Source: Dehalococcoidales bacterium (GTDB lineage: Bacteria; Chloroflexota; Dehalococcoidia; Dehalococcoidales; RBG-16-60-22). Taken from it: a stretch of 17,431 nt of DNA. The notes beneath the pieces were generated by a model. It was given only the letters and a program-made list of their open reading frames with translations, made no database searches and was not told where the DNA came from. Positions 6,104 to 13,513 of the stretch are shown in pieces. The DNA lies in contig JAFGPF010000017.1 of assembly GCA_016926115.1 (NCBI GenBank), positions 1 through 17,431 of the forward strand, given 5' to 3'. How positions within the stretch are numbered: position 1 is the stretch's first letter; each line of letters starts with the position of its first letter. Position numbers and translations under genes: made by a program.

Positions 6104-7300
6104 ATGAAAGCACAAAAAGGTCAGGTTAAGGTGATTACCGGCAACGCCGCCGCCGCCTATGCGGCCATGCGCTGCCGACCGGATGTCGTGACTTCATACC
6201 CCATTACACCGATGAGCGAGGTGGCGGAGCAGCTCTCCGCGTTCCACGCCGACGGCATTCTTGAGGCCGAGATGGTCGAGGTAGAGGGAGAAAACTCGGC
6301 GATGAATGTGGTCGCCGCCGCCAGCGCTTCCGGCGGCAGGACCTTTACCGCCACTTCTTCCTGGGGCCTCTCCTTCATGTATGATGCCGTCCAGCATGCT
6401 GCCGGCTACAGGGTCCCGGTGGTGATGGCCATTGCCAACCGCGAAAGCCCCGGTATCCTCGCCGTCTCCGGCGGCCAGCAGGACATCATCAGCGTCAGAG
6501 ATGCCGGCTGGGTTCAGGTAATCGTCGAAGACGGTCAGGAAATATTTGACACCATTATCATGGCTTTCCGTCTGGCGGAAGACTACGATATCCAGCTTCC
6601 GGTGATGGTAAACTACGATGGATTTTATGTCTCCTATCTGGCGCAGGCCGTGGAAATCGCCGCCCAGGAAGACGTCGACCGGTTCCTGGAGCCTCTCAAG
6701 CAGCAGCCGCAGCGTATGAAGCTGACCCCGGGGAAACCCCTCGGCGCCGGCACCCACGGTATTGAAGTCGGCTTCGTTGAACTACGCTATAAACAATGTG
6801 CCGCGTTGCAGCGGGCTGCCACCAAGCTGGATGAGATAGACAAGGAGTTCGGCGATTATTTCGGGCGGAGCTACGGCGGGCAGATAGACGAATACCGCAC
6901 CGGCGATGCCGAGATAATCGTAGTAGCCTCCGGCGGAGCCGCCGGAACGGCACGGGCGGTGGTTGATGATAAAAGAAACGAAGGAATAAATGTAGGACTG
7001 GTCAAGATAAGGCTTTTCCGTCCCTTCCCCCGCCAGCGCCTGGTTGAAGTCCTGAAAGGGAGGAAGGCCATCGGGGTCATCGACCGCAGCGTCTGCTTCG
7101 GCTGGAACTGCGGACCGATGTATACGGAATTAAGGGCGCTGACGCCGGAAATCGGTATTATGCCCATGTTGAGCTATATCGACGGCCTGGCCAATCTTGA
7201 CATCACCCGACCGCATATCGAAAAAGTCATCGATGATACTTATGCCGCCGCAAGCGGTAAACCCTACCAGGAAGTAACATGGATACCTTTGGAAGAGTGA
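6104..7300 (+). CDS. porA: 2-oxoacid:ferredoxin oxidoreductase, alpha subunit (PorA-like)
   Basis: This 398-residue protein has the architecture of PorA: an N-terminal pyrimidine-binding domain with SYPITP (31-36) and VEVEGENSAM (58-67), then a transketolase C-terminal domain (around GDAEIIVVASGGAAGT and RLFRPFP). With the beta subunit it would decarboxylate a 2-oxoacid to acyl-CoA while reducing ferredoxin. Compared with archaeal pyruvate enzymes as I recall them, SSQGL reads SSWGL here (W87), and the loop before the QDxxSxRDxGW stretch reads AVSGGQQD. These changes lie in the region near the thiamine and substrate, so the substrate may not be pyruvate. AAGGAG precedes the ATG at 9-base spacing. 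The beta gene starts 8 bases after the stop. The symbol denotes the family, not a proven substrate. Confidence 0.9.
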   Translation: MKAQKGQVKVITGNAAAAYAAMRCRPDVVTSYPITPMSEVAEQLSAFHADGILEAEMVEVEGENSAMNVVAAASASGGRTFTATSSWGLSFMYDAVQHAAGYRVPVVMAIANRESPGILAVSGGQQDIISVRDAGWVQVIVEDGQEIFDTIIMAFRLAEDYDIQLPVMVNYDGFYVSYLAQAVEIAAQEDVDRFLEPLKQQPQRMKLTPGKPLGAGTHGIEVGFVELRYKQCAALQRAATKLDEIDKEFGDYFGRSYGGQIDEYRTGDAEIIVVASGGAAGTARAVVDDKRNEGINVGLVKIRLFRPFPRQRLVEVLKGRKAIGVIDRSVCFGWNCGPMYTELRALTPEIGIMPMLSYIDGLANLDITRPHIEKVIDDTYAAASGKPYQEVTWIPLEE

Positions 7301-7308
7301 GGTAAAAA

Positions 7309-8235
7309 ATGGCACAGCAGGAAAAGAAAAAATCAAGAGTTTTCGATTATTTCATTGAAAAAGAGGAGCAGTATGCCGGAGGAGTTGCCTGGTGTCCCGG
7401 CTGCACGCTGGAACTTACCGCCAGGTTCGTCCCGAAAGTCCTGGGCAAGGATATGATACTGGTCGGCTGCCCCGGTTGTTCAGCGCCCGTTTTCTACGGG
7501 CAGAATGTAGGCAGCTGGCATCACCTGGCTTACTACAGCTGCCTGATGACCGGGGTCGCTTCCAGCGCCACCGGCATCTCCCGGTACTTCCGCAAGATAG
7601 GAAAAGATGTCACCGTGGTATGTTTTACCGGCGATGGCTGCGCCGCCGATGTCGGCTTCCAGCCGCTTAGCGGTGCCGCGGAAAGAAACGAGAATATAAT
7701 CTACATCTGCTATGACAATGAAGGCTATATGAACACCGGCTACCAGAGGAGCAGCACCACGCCTCTGGGCGCTTCCACCAGCACGACCCCGGCGGGCGTT
7801 TCCAGCAAGGGCAAGCCGACACCGGCCAAGGACATGCCGCTTATCATGGCTTTACACGGGGCCGCCTACGTGGCTACCGCCACATTGAGCCACCTGGAGG
7901 ACTTCGCCAAGAAGCTTCTCAAGGCGAAGGAAAAGAAAAACGAAGGCTTCGTTTATCTGCACGTGTTTTCTCCCTGCAACATGGGCTGGCGAATCGCAAG
8001 CAATCAGTCGATACAGGTATGCCGCACGGCCGTAAGGACCAATTACTTTCCGCTGTGGGAAGCCGAAAACGGCAAGTACCGCCTCACCCACGTAACGGCA
8101 AATCCCCGCCCTATCAGGGAATTTACCGGGCTGATGCGCAAGTTCGCCCACCTGAAAGAAGACGATTTAGACAGGCTGCAGCAAACGGTAGATACCAGGT
8201 ACGCGTTCATCAAGGCTCTTTGCGATATCGCATAA
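7309..8235 (+). CDS. porB: 2-oxoacid:ferredoxin oxidoreductase, beta subunit (PorB-like, TPP-binding)
   Basis: This 308-residue thiamine-diphosphate subunit pairs with the preceding gene. The TPP-binding motif begins at GDG (108-110) and ends at NEGYMNTG (137-144), about the usual 30-residue spacing. A 4Fe-4S cluster is predicted from C29 and C32 (CPGC), C57 and C223, matching the family's CxxC-x24-C plus a distant Cys. C54 just before C57 is an additional cysteine. The length matches PorB proteins (about 300-320). No gamma (PorG) or delta ferredoxin-like (PorD) gene adjoins it, so the complex is either a minimal alpha-beta enzyme or borrows these subunits from elsewhere. Electrons would leave through the single beta-subunit cluster to ferredoxin. 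AFOR2 follows 30 bases later. Confidence 0.91.
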   Translation: MAQQEKKKSRVFDYFIEKEEQYAGGVAWCPGCTLELTARFVPKVLGKDMILVGCPGCSAPVFYGQNVGSWHHLAYYSCLMTGVASSATGISRYFRKIGKDVTVVCFTGDGCAADVGFQPLSGAAERNENIIYICYDNEGYMNTGYQRSSTTPLGASTSTTPAGVSSKGKPTPAKDMPLIMALHGAAYVATATLSHLEDFAKKLLKAKEKKNEGFVYLHVFSPCNMGWRIASNQSIQVCRTAVRTNYFPLWEAENGKYRLTHVTANPRPIREFTGLMRKFAHLKEDDLDRLQQTVDTRYAFIKALCDIA

Positions 8236-8265
8236 CTGAATGAAAACCGTAAAGGAGGCAATCAT

Positions 8266-10119
8266 ATGTACAAAGGTGGGTACGCAGGCAAAATATTAAG
8301 GATTGACTTAAGCAGGCAATCGTTCAAGGAAGAAAAGCTGCCGGAAGCAACGGTCAAAAATTACCTGGGTGGCGCCGGTTTCGCCATCAAATACCTCTAT
8401 GACGAACTGAAACCGGGCACAAATGCCCTGGACGAAGCCAATAAACTCATCTTCGCGGTGGGACCTCTGACGGCCACGGGCGCCAGCTGTGCCAGCCGCA
8501 TGGCGGTGGTCGCCAAGTCGCCGCTTACGGGCGCAATCGGCATGGCCCTCTCCGGCGGGCAGTTCCCCGCCGAGATGAAGATGGCCGGCTATGACATGAT
8601 GATCATCGAAGGCAAGGCGCCAAAGCCGACCTATATAACCATCAAGGACGGCAACGTACGCTTCAGGAGCGCGGAGAAGCTGTCCGGCATGCAGACTACC
8701 GATACGCAACTCATCATCAAAGACGAACTGGGCGACCAGAACTACCGGATAGCATGCATCGGCCCCGCGGGCGAGCAACTGGTGCCGATGGCATGCATCG
8801 TCAATGAGCGGCGAGCGGCGGGTCGCAAGGGACTTGGGGCGGTGATGGGTTCCAAGAACCTGAAAGCTATCGCCATACGCGGCACGAAGAAACCGGCGAT
8901 ATATAACGCCGAGGCATTCAAGAAGGCACGCCAAGTGATGAACAAAGCCATGAAGGATAGCCCTGTACTCTATCCGCAGTTTTCAAAATCAGGCACGCCG
9001 ATGGTCGTGGACGCTACCTCGGCAATGGGTATCTATCCCATTAAAAACTGGTCGGCTACCGGGGAAATAGACATGGTCAAGGGACTCGGTGATGAAGCCC
9101 AGGCTAAAATGATAGTACACAAAGCCCACTGCAACGACTGCCCGGTTGGGTGCAGCCAGATAAAACTGGTCACGTCGGGGCCTTACGCGGGCTACATGAG
9201 TGAGGGGCCCGAATACGAGACGACGTACTCGCTGGGGAGCACGCTGGGCATAGACTACCTGCCGGCGGTCATCGCCGCAGACAGGCTGTGCGATGAATAC
9301 GGACTGGATACCATGTCCGCCGGCGTGGCAATCGGCTTTGCCATGGAACTTTACGAAAAAGGGATTCTTTCCAAGAAAGACACCAACGGGATGGAGCTGA
9401 AGTTCGGCAACCACAGCATCCTGCTGGAAATGCTGCGGAAGATTACATACCGGGAGGGGCTGGGAGATATACTGTGCCAGGGTACCAGGAAGGCAGCCGA
9501 AATAATAGGCAAAGGCTCCGAGGCATATGCCATGCACGTCAAGGGATTGGAGCTGCCTGCCTACGACGTGCGCGGAGCCAAGGCGCACGGCCTGAACTAC
9601 GCTACTGCCTATACGGGCGCCGACCATAACCGGGGCTACGCCTTCCAGGAGATATTCGACATTCCGGTCCCGGAGCAGGTGGACAGGATGGCTACTAAAG
9701 GCAAGGGCAAACTTACCAAGTGGAACCAGGACGTGCGCTGCGTTACCTGCGACTGCGCTACGATGTGCGCTTTCCTGCTCGACATGGCGGTACCGGGCAT
9801 AGCCTGCCAGAATACCGCCAACCTGGTTAACGCCGCCGCCGGTACCGACTTTACCCCGGAGGAAATCGAAAAAATAGGCGAGCGGATAAACAACGTAGCT
9901 CGGCTTTTCAACGCGGGTGAAGGGTTCAGCCGGAAAGATGATACGTTCCCCAAGCGCCTCATGACGGAGGCCATCAAGGAGGGTGCTTCCAAAGGGCAGC
10001 TCATCAGTCAGGCGGACCTCGATGAAATGCTGGACGAATACTACGCCGAGCGCGGCTGGGATAAAGAAGGTAATCCCACGCCAGCCAAGCTCAAGGAACT
10101 GGGACTTAAGACTAGCTGA
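8266..10119 (+). CDS. Aldehyde:ferredoxin oxidoreductase family protein (AFOR2, most canonical)
   Basis: This 617-residue AFOR family enzyme keeps the most classical features of the three in this window. Seen are the N-terminal YAGKILRIDLS (6-16), GAVMGSKNLKAIA (191-203), cluster ligands C289, C292, C296 and C501, the first pterin motif D343-EYGLD, the second D496-CATMC, GPEYET (314-319) with the probable catalytic Glu, and GADH (451-454) with the probable catalytic His. Unusually, the segment around the fourth ligand has three further cysteines (C492, C495, C497), of unknown role. AAAGGAGG lies just before the ATG at 8266, one of the strongest ribosome binding sites in the cassette. As a ferredoxin-linked tungsten or molybdenum enzyme it would share its electron carrier with the adjacent 2-oxoacid oxidoreductase. 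No separate iron-sulfur (AorA-like) partner is encoded here. Confidence 0.93.
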   Translation: MYKGGYAGKILRIDLSRQSFKEEKLPEATVKNYLGGAGFAIKYLYDELKPGTNALDEANKLIFAVGPLTATGASCASRMAVVAKSPLTGAIGMALSGGQFPAEMKMAGYDMMIIEGKAPKPTYITIKDGNVRFRSAEKLSGMQTTDTQLIIKDELGDQNYRIACIGPAGEQLVPMACIVNERRAAGRKGLGAVMGSKNLKAIAIRGTKKPAIYNAEAFKKARQVMNKAMKDSPVLYPQFSKSGTPMVVDATSAMGIYPIKNWSATGEIDMVKGLGDEAQAKMIVHKAHCNDCPVGCSQIKLVTSGPYAGYMSEGPEYETTYSLGSTLGIDYLPAVIAADRLCDEYGLDTMSAGVAIGFAMELYEKGILSKKDTNGMELKFGNHSILLEMLRKITYREGLGDILCQGTRKAAEIIGKGSEAYAMHVKGLELPAYDVRGAKAHGLNYATAYTGADHNRGYAFQEIFDIPVPEQVDRMATKGKGKLTKWNQDVRCVTCDCATMCAFLLDMAVPGIACQNTANLVNAAAGTDFTPEEIEKIGERINNVARLFNAGEGFSRKDDTFPKRLMTEAIKEGASKGQLISQADLDEMLDEYYAERGWDKEGNPTPAKLKELGLKTS

Positions 10120-10136
10120 TAGAGGGAGATGAATTA

Positions 10137-12062
10137 ATGCCGGAATACGGTTACGCCGGAGAGATTTTAAAGGTAGATTTATCGGACGGAAAGATAACTA
10201 AGCTGCCGACCGCCCCTTACGCGGATAAATATATCGGCGGACACGGTATCGCCACCCGGCTTTATTGGGAGATGGTGCCGCCGCAGGTGAAAGCTTACGA
10301 CCCGGAGAACTGCTTCATCTGCGCCAGCGGTCCGGTGGCCGGATTCCCCGGTTTCGCCGGCGCCCGCTGGAAAATCTGCGGCAAAACGCCCCTCGGCGAC
10401 CCGGAGTCCTTCTCCAACTGCAATCTGGGCGAGGGGTGGGGGACCTGGCTGAAATACGCCGGCTACGATGCCCTGGCGGTACAGGGCAGGGCTGACAAAC
10501 CCTCTTATCTATACATCCACGATGGTAAAGTCGAGATACGGGACGCCTCTCATCTCAAGGGCAAGACCACCTTCGATACGGGCGACAGCCTGAAAGCGGA
10601 ACTGGGTAAAAACGTAAGTGTACTGGCAATCGGTCCCGCCGCGGAGAACCTGATATCCTTTGCCACCGTGCTGGCGGAAGGGGGCGCCTCCGGCTCCGGC
10701 GGTTTCGGCGCGGTCATGGGCTCGAAAAACCTCAAGGCTATCGCCGTTGCTTACGGCGACAGGAGGCCCGTGGCTGCCGACCCCGAAGCGTTACGCGAGC
10801 TGGCAAAACGCATCGCAACTACGAAACCACGGGTGCCCATGCCCTCTTTATGGGCGGTCCCCGGACTCACCCGCGACCATGCCTGCTATGGATGTGGTAT
10901 CGGCTGTTCCCGCCAGGTTTACGATGGTGATGACGGCAGAATCTATAAATCGCTCTGCCAGGCTTCCGACGTTTATGGAGCGATGGTCACCAGGTACCTC
11001 GGCAAGCCGGACGGTTCGCGCCTCCAGGCCACCAGACTCTGCGACGGCTACGGACTCGATACCGTCATCATGCAGGGCCTCATCGAGTGGCTCGACGCCC
11101 TCTATCAGGAAGGCATTATCAACGAAAAGGAAACCGGGCTTCCCCTATCGAAGGTCGGCAGCCCCGAATATATAGAAGAACTAACCAGAATGATTGCTTT
11201 CAAAGAAGGCTTCGGAGCTCTTTTCTCCGGGGGCATTATAGCCGCCGCCGAGTCGATTGGACCGAAAGCCCGGGAAATGCTGAATACGTACATCGCTACC
11301 AGCGGGGGCGAGAAAAGGGACTACGACCCGAGACTGTTTATCACGACGAGCCTTATTTACGCCACGGAACCGAGACGGACGATACAGCAGCTCCACGATG
11401 TCTGCAACATGTTGATGATGTGGGTCGGCGCGGAGGGAGGCAAGGTGGGTGAGATTTTCACCACAGAGGAATTCCGTAAGGTCGCCGAGCGTATTTGGGG
11501 AGACGCCGTCGCGGCGGACTTCTCCACGTACGAAGGCAAGGCGCTGGCAGCCAGGATGCTCCAGGACCGCGGCTATGCCAAGGAAAGCCTCGTCCTCTGC
11601 GACCTCCGCTGGACAATGACCCTTCCCTTCCGTTACGTAGGGGACGGACCGGCGCCCGTAACGGAAACCGAGATATTCTCGGCGATTACGGGAAAAGAGA
11701 CTGACGAGGCGGGACTTTTCAAGATGGGCGAGAGGATCTTCAACCTGCAAAGGGCCGTACTGCTCCGCCAGGGACGACCGGGGCGTGAAGGCGACCGGAT
11801 AATGGAACATTTCTTTAACCTGCCCCTGAAACAGGGTGATCTCTTCTACGACGCCGACTGCCTGGCACCGGGCAAGGACGGCGAGACAATATCGAAAGTC
11901 GGGGCGGTAATCGAAAGAGATAAATTCGAAGACATGAAGAGCGAGTACTACAGCCTCCGCGGCTGGGACGTGGAGTCCGGCCTGCTGACCAGAGCCGGAC
12001 TGGAAGGATTACAGCTCGACGATATCGCCGACGATTTAGCGACCCACGGATTACTAAAGTAA
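10137..12062 (+). CDS. Divergent AFOR family protein (AFOR3)
   Basis: This 641-residue protein has an AFOR N-terminal domain (YAGEILKVDLS, 6-16; GAVMGSKNLKAIA, 191-203) and cluster ligands C250, C253 and C257 with a probable fourth at C488. About 40 residues are missing between the GSKNLKAIA block and the CxxCxxxC compared with AFOR2, and the C-terminal half is longer. The first pterin motif is kept (D303-GYGLD); the second reads E483-SLVLC. The PEYET block is replaced by QASDVY (275-280), and GADH is replaced by YATEPRRT (408-415), with the nearest His at 420. The usual active-site Glu and His therefore seem absent, so aldehyde oxidation should not be assumed. GAGGGAG precedes the ATG. Its stop codon directly abuts the MFS start. 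A role linked to the transported substrate is a reasonable inference. Confidence 0.88.
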   Translation: MPEYGYAGEILKVDLSDGKITKLPTAPYADKYIGGHGIATRLYWEMVPPQVKAYDPENCFICASGPVAGFPGFAGARWKICGKTPLGDPESFSNCNLGEGWGTWLKYAGYDALAVQGRADKPSYLYIHDGKVEIRDASHLKGKTTFDTGDSLKAELGKNVSVLAIGPAAENLISFATVLAEGGASGSGGFGAVMGSKNLKAIAVAYGDRRPVAADPEALRELAKRIATTKPRVPMPSLWAVPGLTRDHACYGCGIGCSRQVYDGDDGRIYKSLCQASDVYGAMVTRYLGKPDGSRLQATRLCDGYGLDTVIMQGLIEWLDALYQEGIINEKETGLPLSKVGSPEYIEELTRMIAFKEGFGALFSGGIIAAAESIGPKAREMLNTYIATSGGEKRDYDPRLFITTSLIYATEPRRTIQQLHDVCNMLMMWVGAEGGKVGEIFTTEEFRKVAERIWGDAVAADFSTYEGKALAARMLQDRGYAKESLVLCDLRWTMTLPFRYVGDGPAPVTETEIFSAITGKETDEAGLFKMGERIFNLQRAVLLRQGRPGREGDRIMEHFFNLPLKQGDLFYDADCLAPGKDGETISKVGAVIERDKFEDMKSEYYSLRGWDVESGLLTRAGLEGLQLDDIADDLATHGLLK

Positions 12063-13283
12063 ATGAATTATAACGGCTCTTCGGTGAAACGCTGGTACGT
12101 CGTCGGCCTGGGAGCCGCCATCAACCTGGTCGTCTTCGCCATGGCCATGTCGGCCATGCCGGTGCTTTTCAGCGAAATCTCGCAGGAACTCGGACTGACC
12201 ATCGTCCAGGTTGGCACAGTATGGGGAGCCAGTTCCGTCGCCGGTATTTTCAGCATACTGGTAGCGGGGTCGCTCGCCGACCGCTTCGGCGCGAGGCGTG
12301 TCCTTACGGTCTTCTGCCTGATGGCAGGTCTCTTCGGGGCTTCCCGTGGACTCTCGGACAGCTTCGTTACCCTGGCAATTACCTCCCTGCTCTTCGGACT
12401 TGCCAGCGAGGCGGTGCCGGTAATCGTCATCAAGAACACGAGCATGTGGTTCCACGAGCGCAGCCTGGGGACGGCGCAGGGAATCATCACCACCTGCGTG
12501 GGCGGCGGCATGATGCTGGGGGCGATGTTAAGCGCTACCGTACTTTCGCCGCTGCTGGGCGGCTGGCAGAACGTCATGTACTTCTACGGGGGAATCTCGG
12601 TGCTCATGGGCATTATATTCTTCCTCACCGTTCCCGACCCCGCCCGCCCGGAAACCTCCGCAGGCATTCGGGCGCCCCGGCAGGCGCTGGCACACGTAGC
12701 ACGAATCAAGGGCGTCTGGCTCGTCGCCATCGCCATGATGGGCTTTGCCGGGTGCAACAAGGGCGTGATTGGCTACCTGCCCATGTACCTGCGGAAAATC
12801 GGCTGGACGGCTGCCGGAGCCGACGGTGCCCTGGCCGCCCTCAACGCCGCGGGCACGGCGGCGGCGATACCGTTAACACTTCTCTCCGATAAGCTCGGAC
12901 TGAGGAAAGCTCTGGTACTCCCCGGACTGATTATCACCATCATCGGTGTGGGGCTGCTCTCCACAGTCACCGGTCCGGCGGTGTGGATTCTGGCGATTCT
13001 GGCGGGCGTCTCCCGCGACATGATATGGGCAATGGCTTCAACCGTCATTGTGGAGACGGATGGAATCGGGCCGGTCTATGCCGGTACCGCCGTGGGGATA
13101 GTCCATGCCTTCACGCGGATGGGCTATACTTTTTCGCCCCCGGCGGGCAACAGCCTGGTGGCAATCGGCGAGGGGCTGCCCTTCGTCTTCTGGGCGGGAC
13201 TTTCCGCGATAGCGTTCGTGCTCTATTGCTTCGTGAAGGAGACGGGGCGGAGAAGGCGAACCGTCCCCGCCCCGACCGGATAA
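12063..13283 (+). CDS. Major facilitator superfamily (MFS) transporter
   Basis: This 406-residue integral membrane protein has about 12 predicted hydrophobic segments in two halves joined by a polar loop at about residues 190-215. The MFS loop-2/3 motif is seen at 69-79 (GSLADRFGARR), and its second-half counterpart at 274-283 (LSDKLGLRKA). The ATG follows the AFOR3 stop codon with no gap and only a weak ribosome binding site, so translation is probably coupled to AFOR3. As last gene of the cassette it likely imports the substrate or exports a product; organic-acid or aromatic-acid carriers are the nearest guess, from context only. A sugar or drug carrier cannot be excluded. No terminator hairpin is seen in the 19 bases before the convergent gene. 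Confidence 0.9.
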   Translation: MNYNGSSVKRWYVVGLGAAINLVVFAMAMSAMPVLFSEISQELGLTIVQVGTVWGASSVAGIFSILVAGSLADRFGARRVLTVFCLMAGLFGASRGLSDSFVTLAITSLLFGLASEAVPVIVIKNTSMWFHERSLGTAQGIITTCVGGGMMLGAMLSATVLSPLLGGWQNVMYFYGGISVLMGIIFFLTVPDPARPETSAGIRAPRQALAHVARIKGVWLVAIAMMGFAGCNKGVIGYLPMYLRKIGWTAAGADGALAALNAAGTAAAIPLTLLSDKLGLRKALVLPGLIITIIGVGLLSTVTGPAVWILAILAGVSRDMIWAMASTVIVETDGIGPVYAGTAVGIVHAFTRMGYTFSPPAGNSLVAIGEGLPFVFWAGLSAIAFVLYCFVKETGRRRRTVPAPTG

Positions 13284-13302
13284 CACCGGAGCCCGATATT
13301 CT

Positions 13303-13497
13303 CTAGTGCCAGGACTTTTTACCCGCCGCCGCCAGGGGGGCGACCGCCAGCCACAGGGTAATGGTAATCAGCATGGACTTGACGTAGGTGATGGAGGCTA
13401 TCCCAAAGTCGGGGCAAATAGCCCCCCAGAGAAGCATCAGGAAAAAGGAACTCAGGAAAAAGCCGGGAATCGCCGCCAGTATTCTGAAATAACCCAT
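13303..13497 (-). CDS. Small hydrophobic membrane protein, 64 residues, unknown function
   Basis: I do not recognise this protein. It has two likely membrane helices (about residues 4-27 and 38-58) separated by a short polar loop containing CPDFG, and ends in a basic tail (GKKSWH). Support for its being real: AAGGAGG at 13504-13510 sits 6 bases before the ATG, it begins 16 bases after the methyltransferase stop on the same strand, and it fills the space up to the convergent MFS gene without overlap. It is the last gene of the right-hand minus-strand cluster and may be a membrane partner of the methyltransferase or the MmpL-type protein, which is speculative. Confidence 0.65.
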   Translation of the reverse strand: MGYFRILAAIPGFFLSSFFLMLLWGAICPDFGIASITYVKSMLITITLWLAVAPLAAAGKKSWH

Positions 13498-13513
13498 TTC
13501 ATCCCTCCTTTAT

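Noticed and set aside
10137..12062. AFOR3 as BamB, the catalytic subunit of class II benzoyl-CoA reductase
   Set aside because: No other Bam-type subunits (ferredoxin-like, hydrogenase-like or flavin subunits) are in the window, and I see no BamB-specific motif I can vouch for; the divergence alone does not support it.
13284..13302. A terminator between the convergent MFS and small membrane protein genes
   Set aside because: The 19-base gap and its flanks hold only a 4-base CCGG pairing and no stem with a T run.
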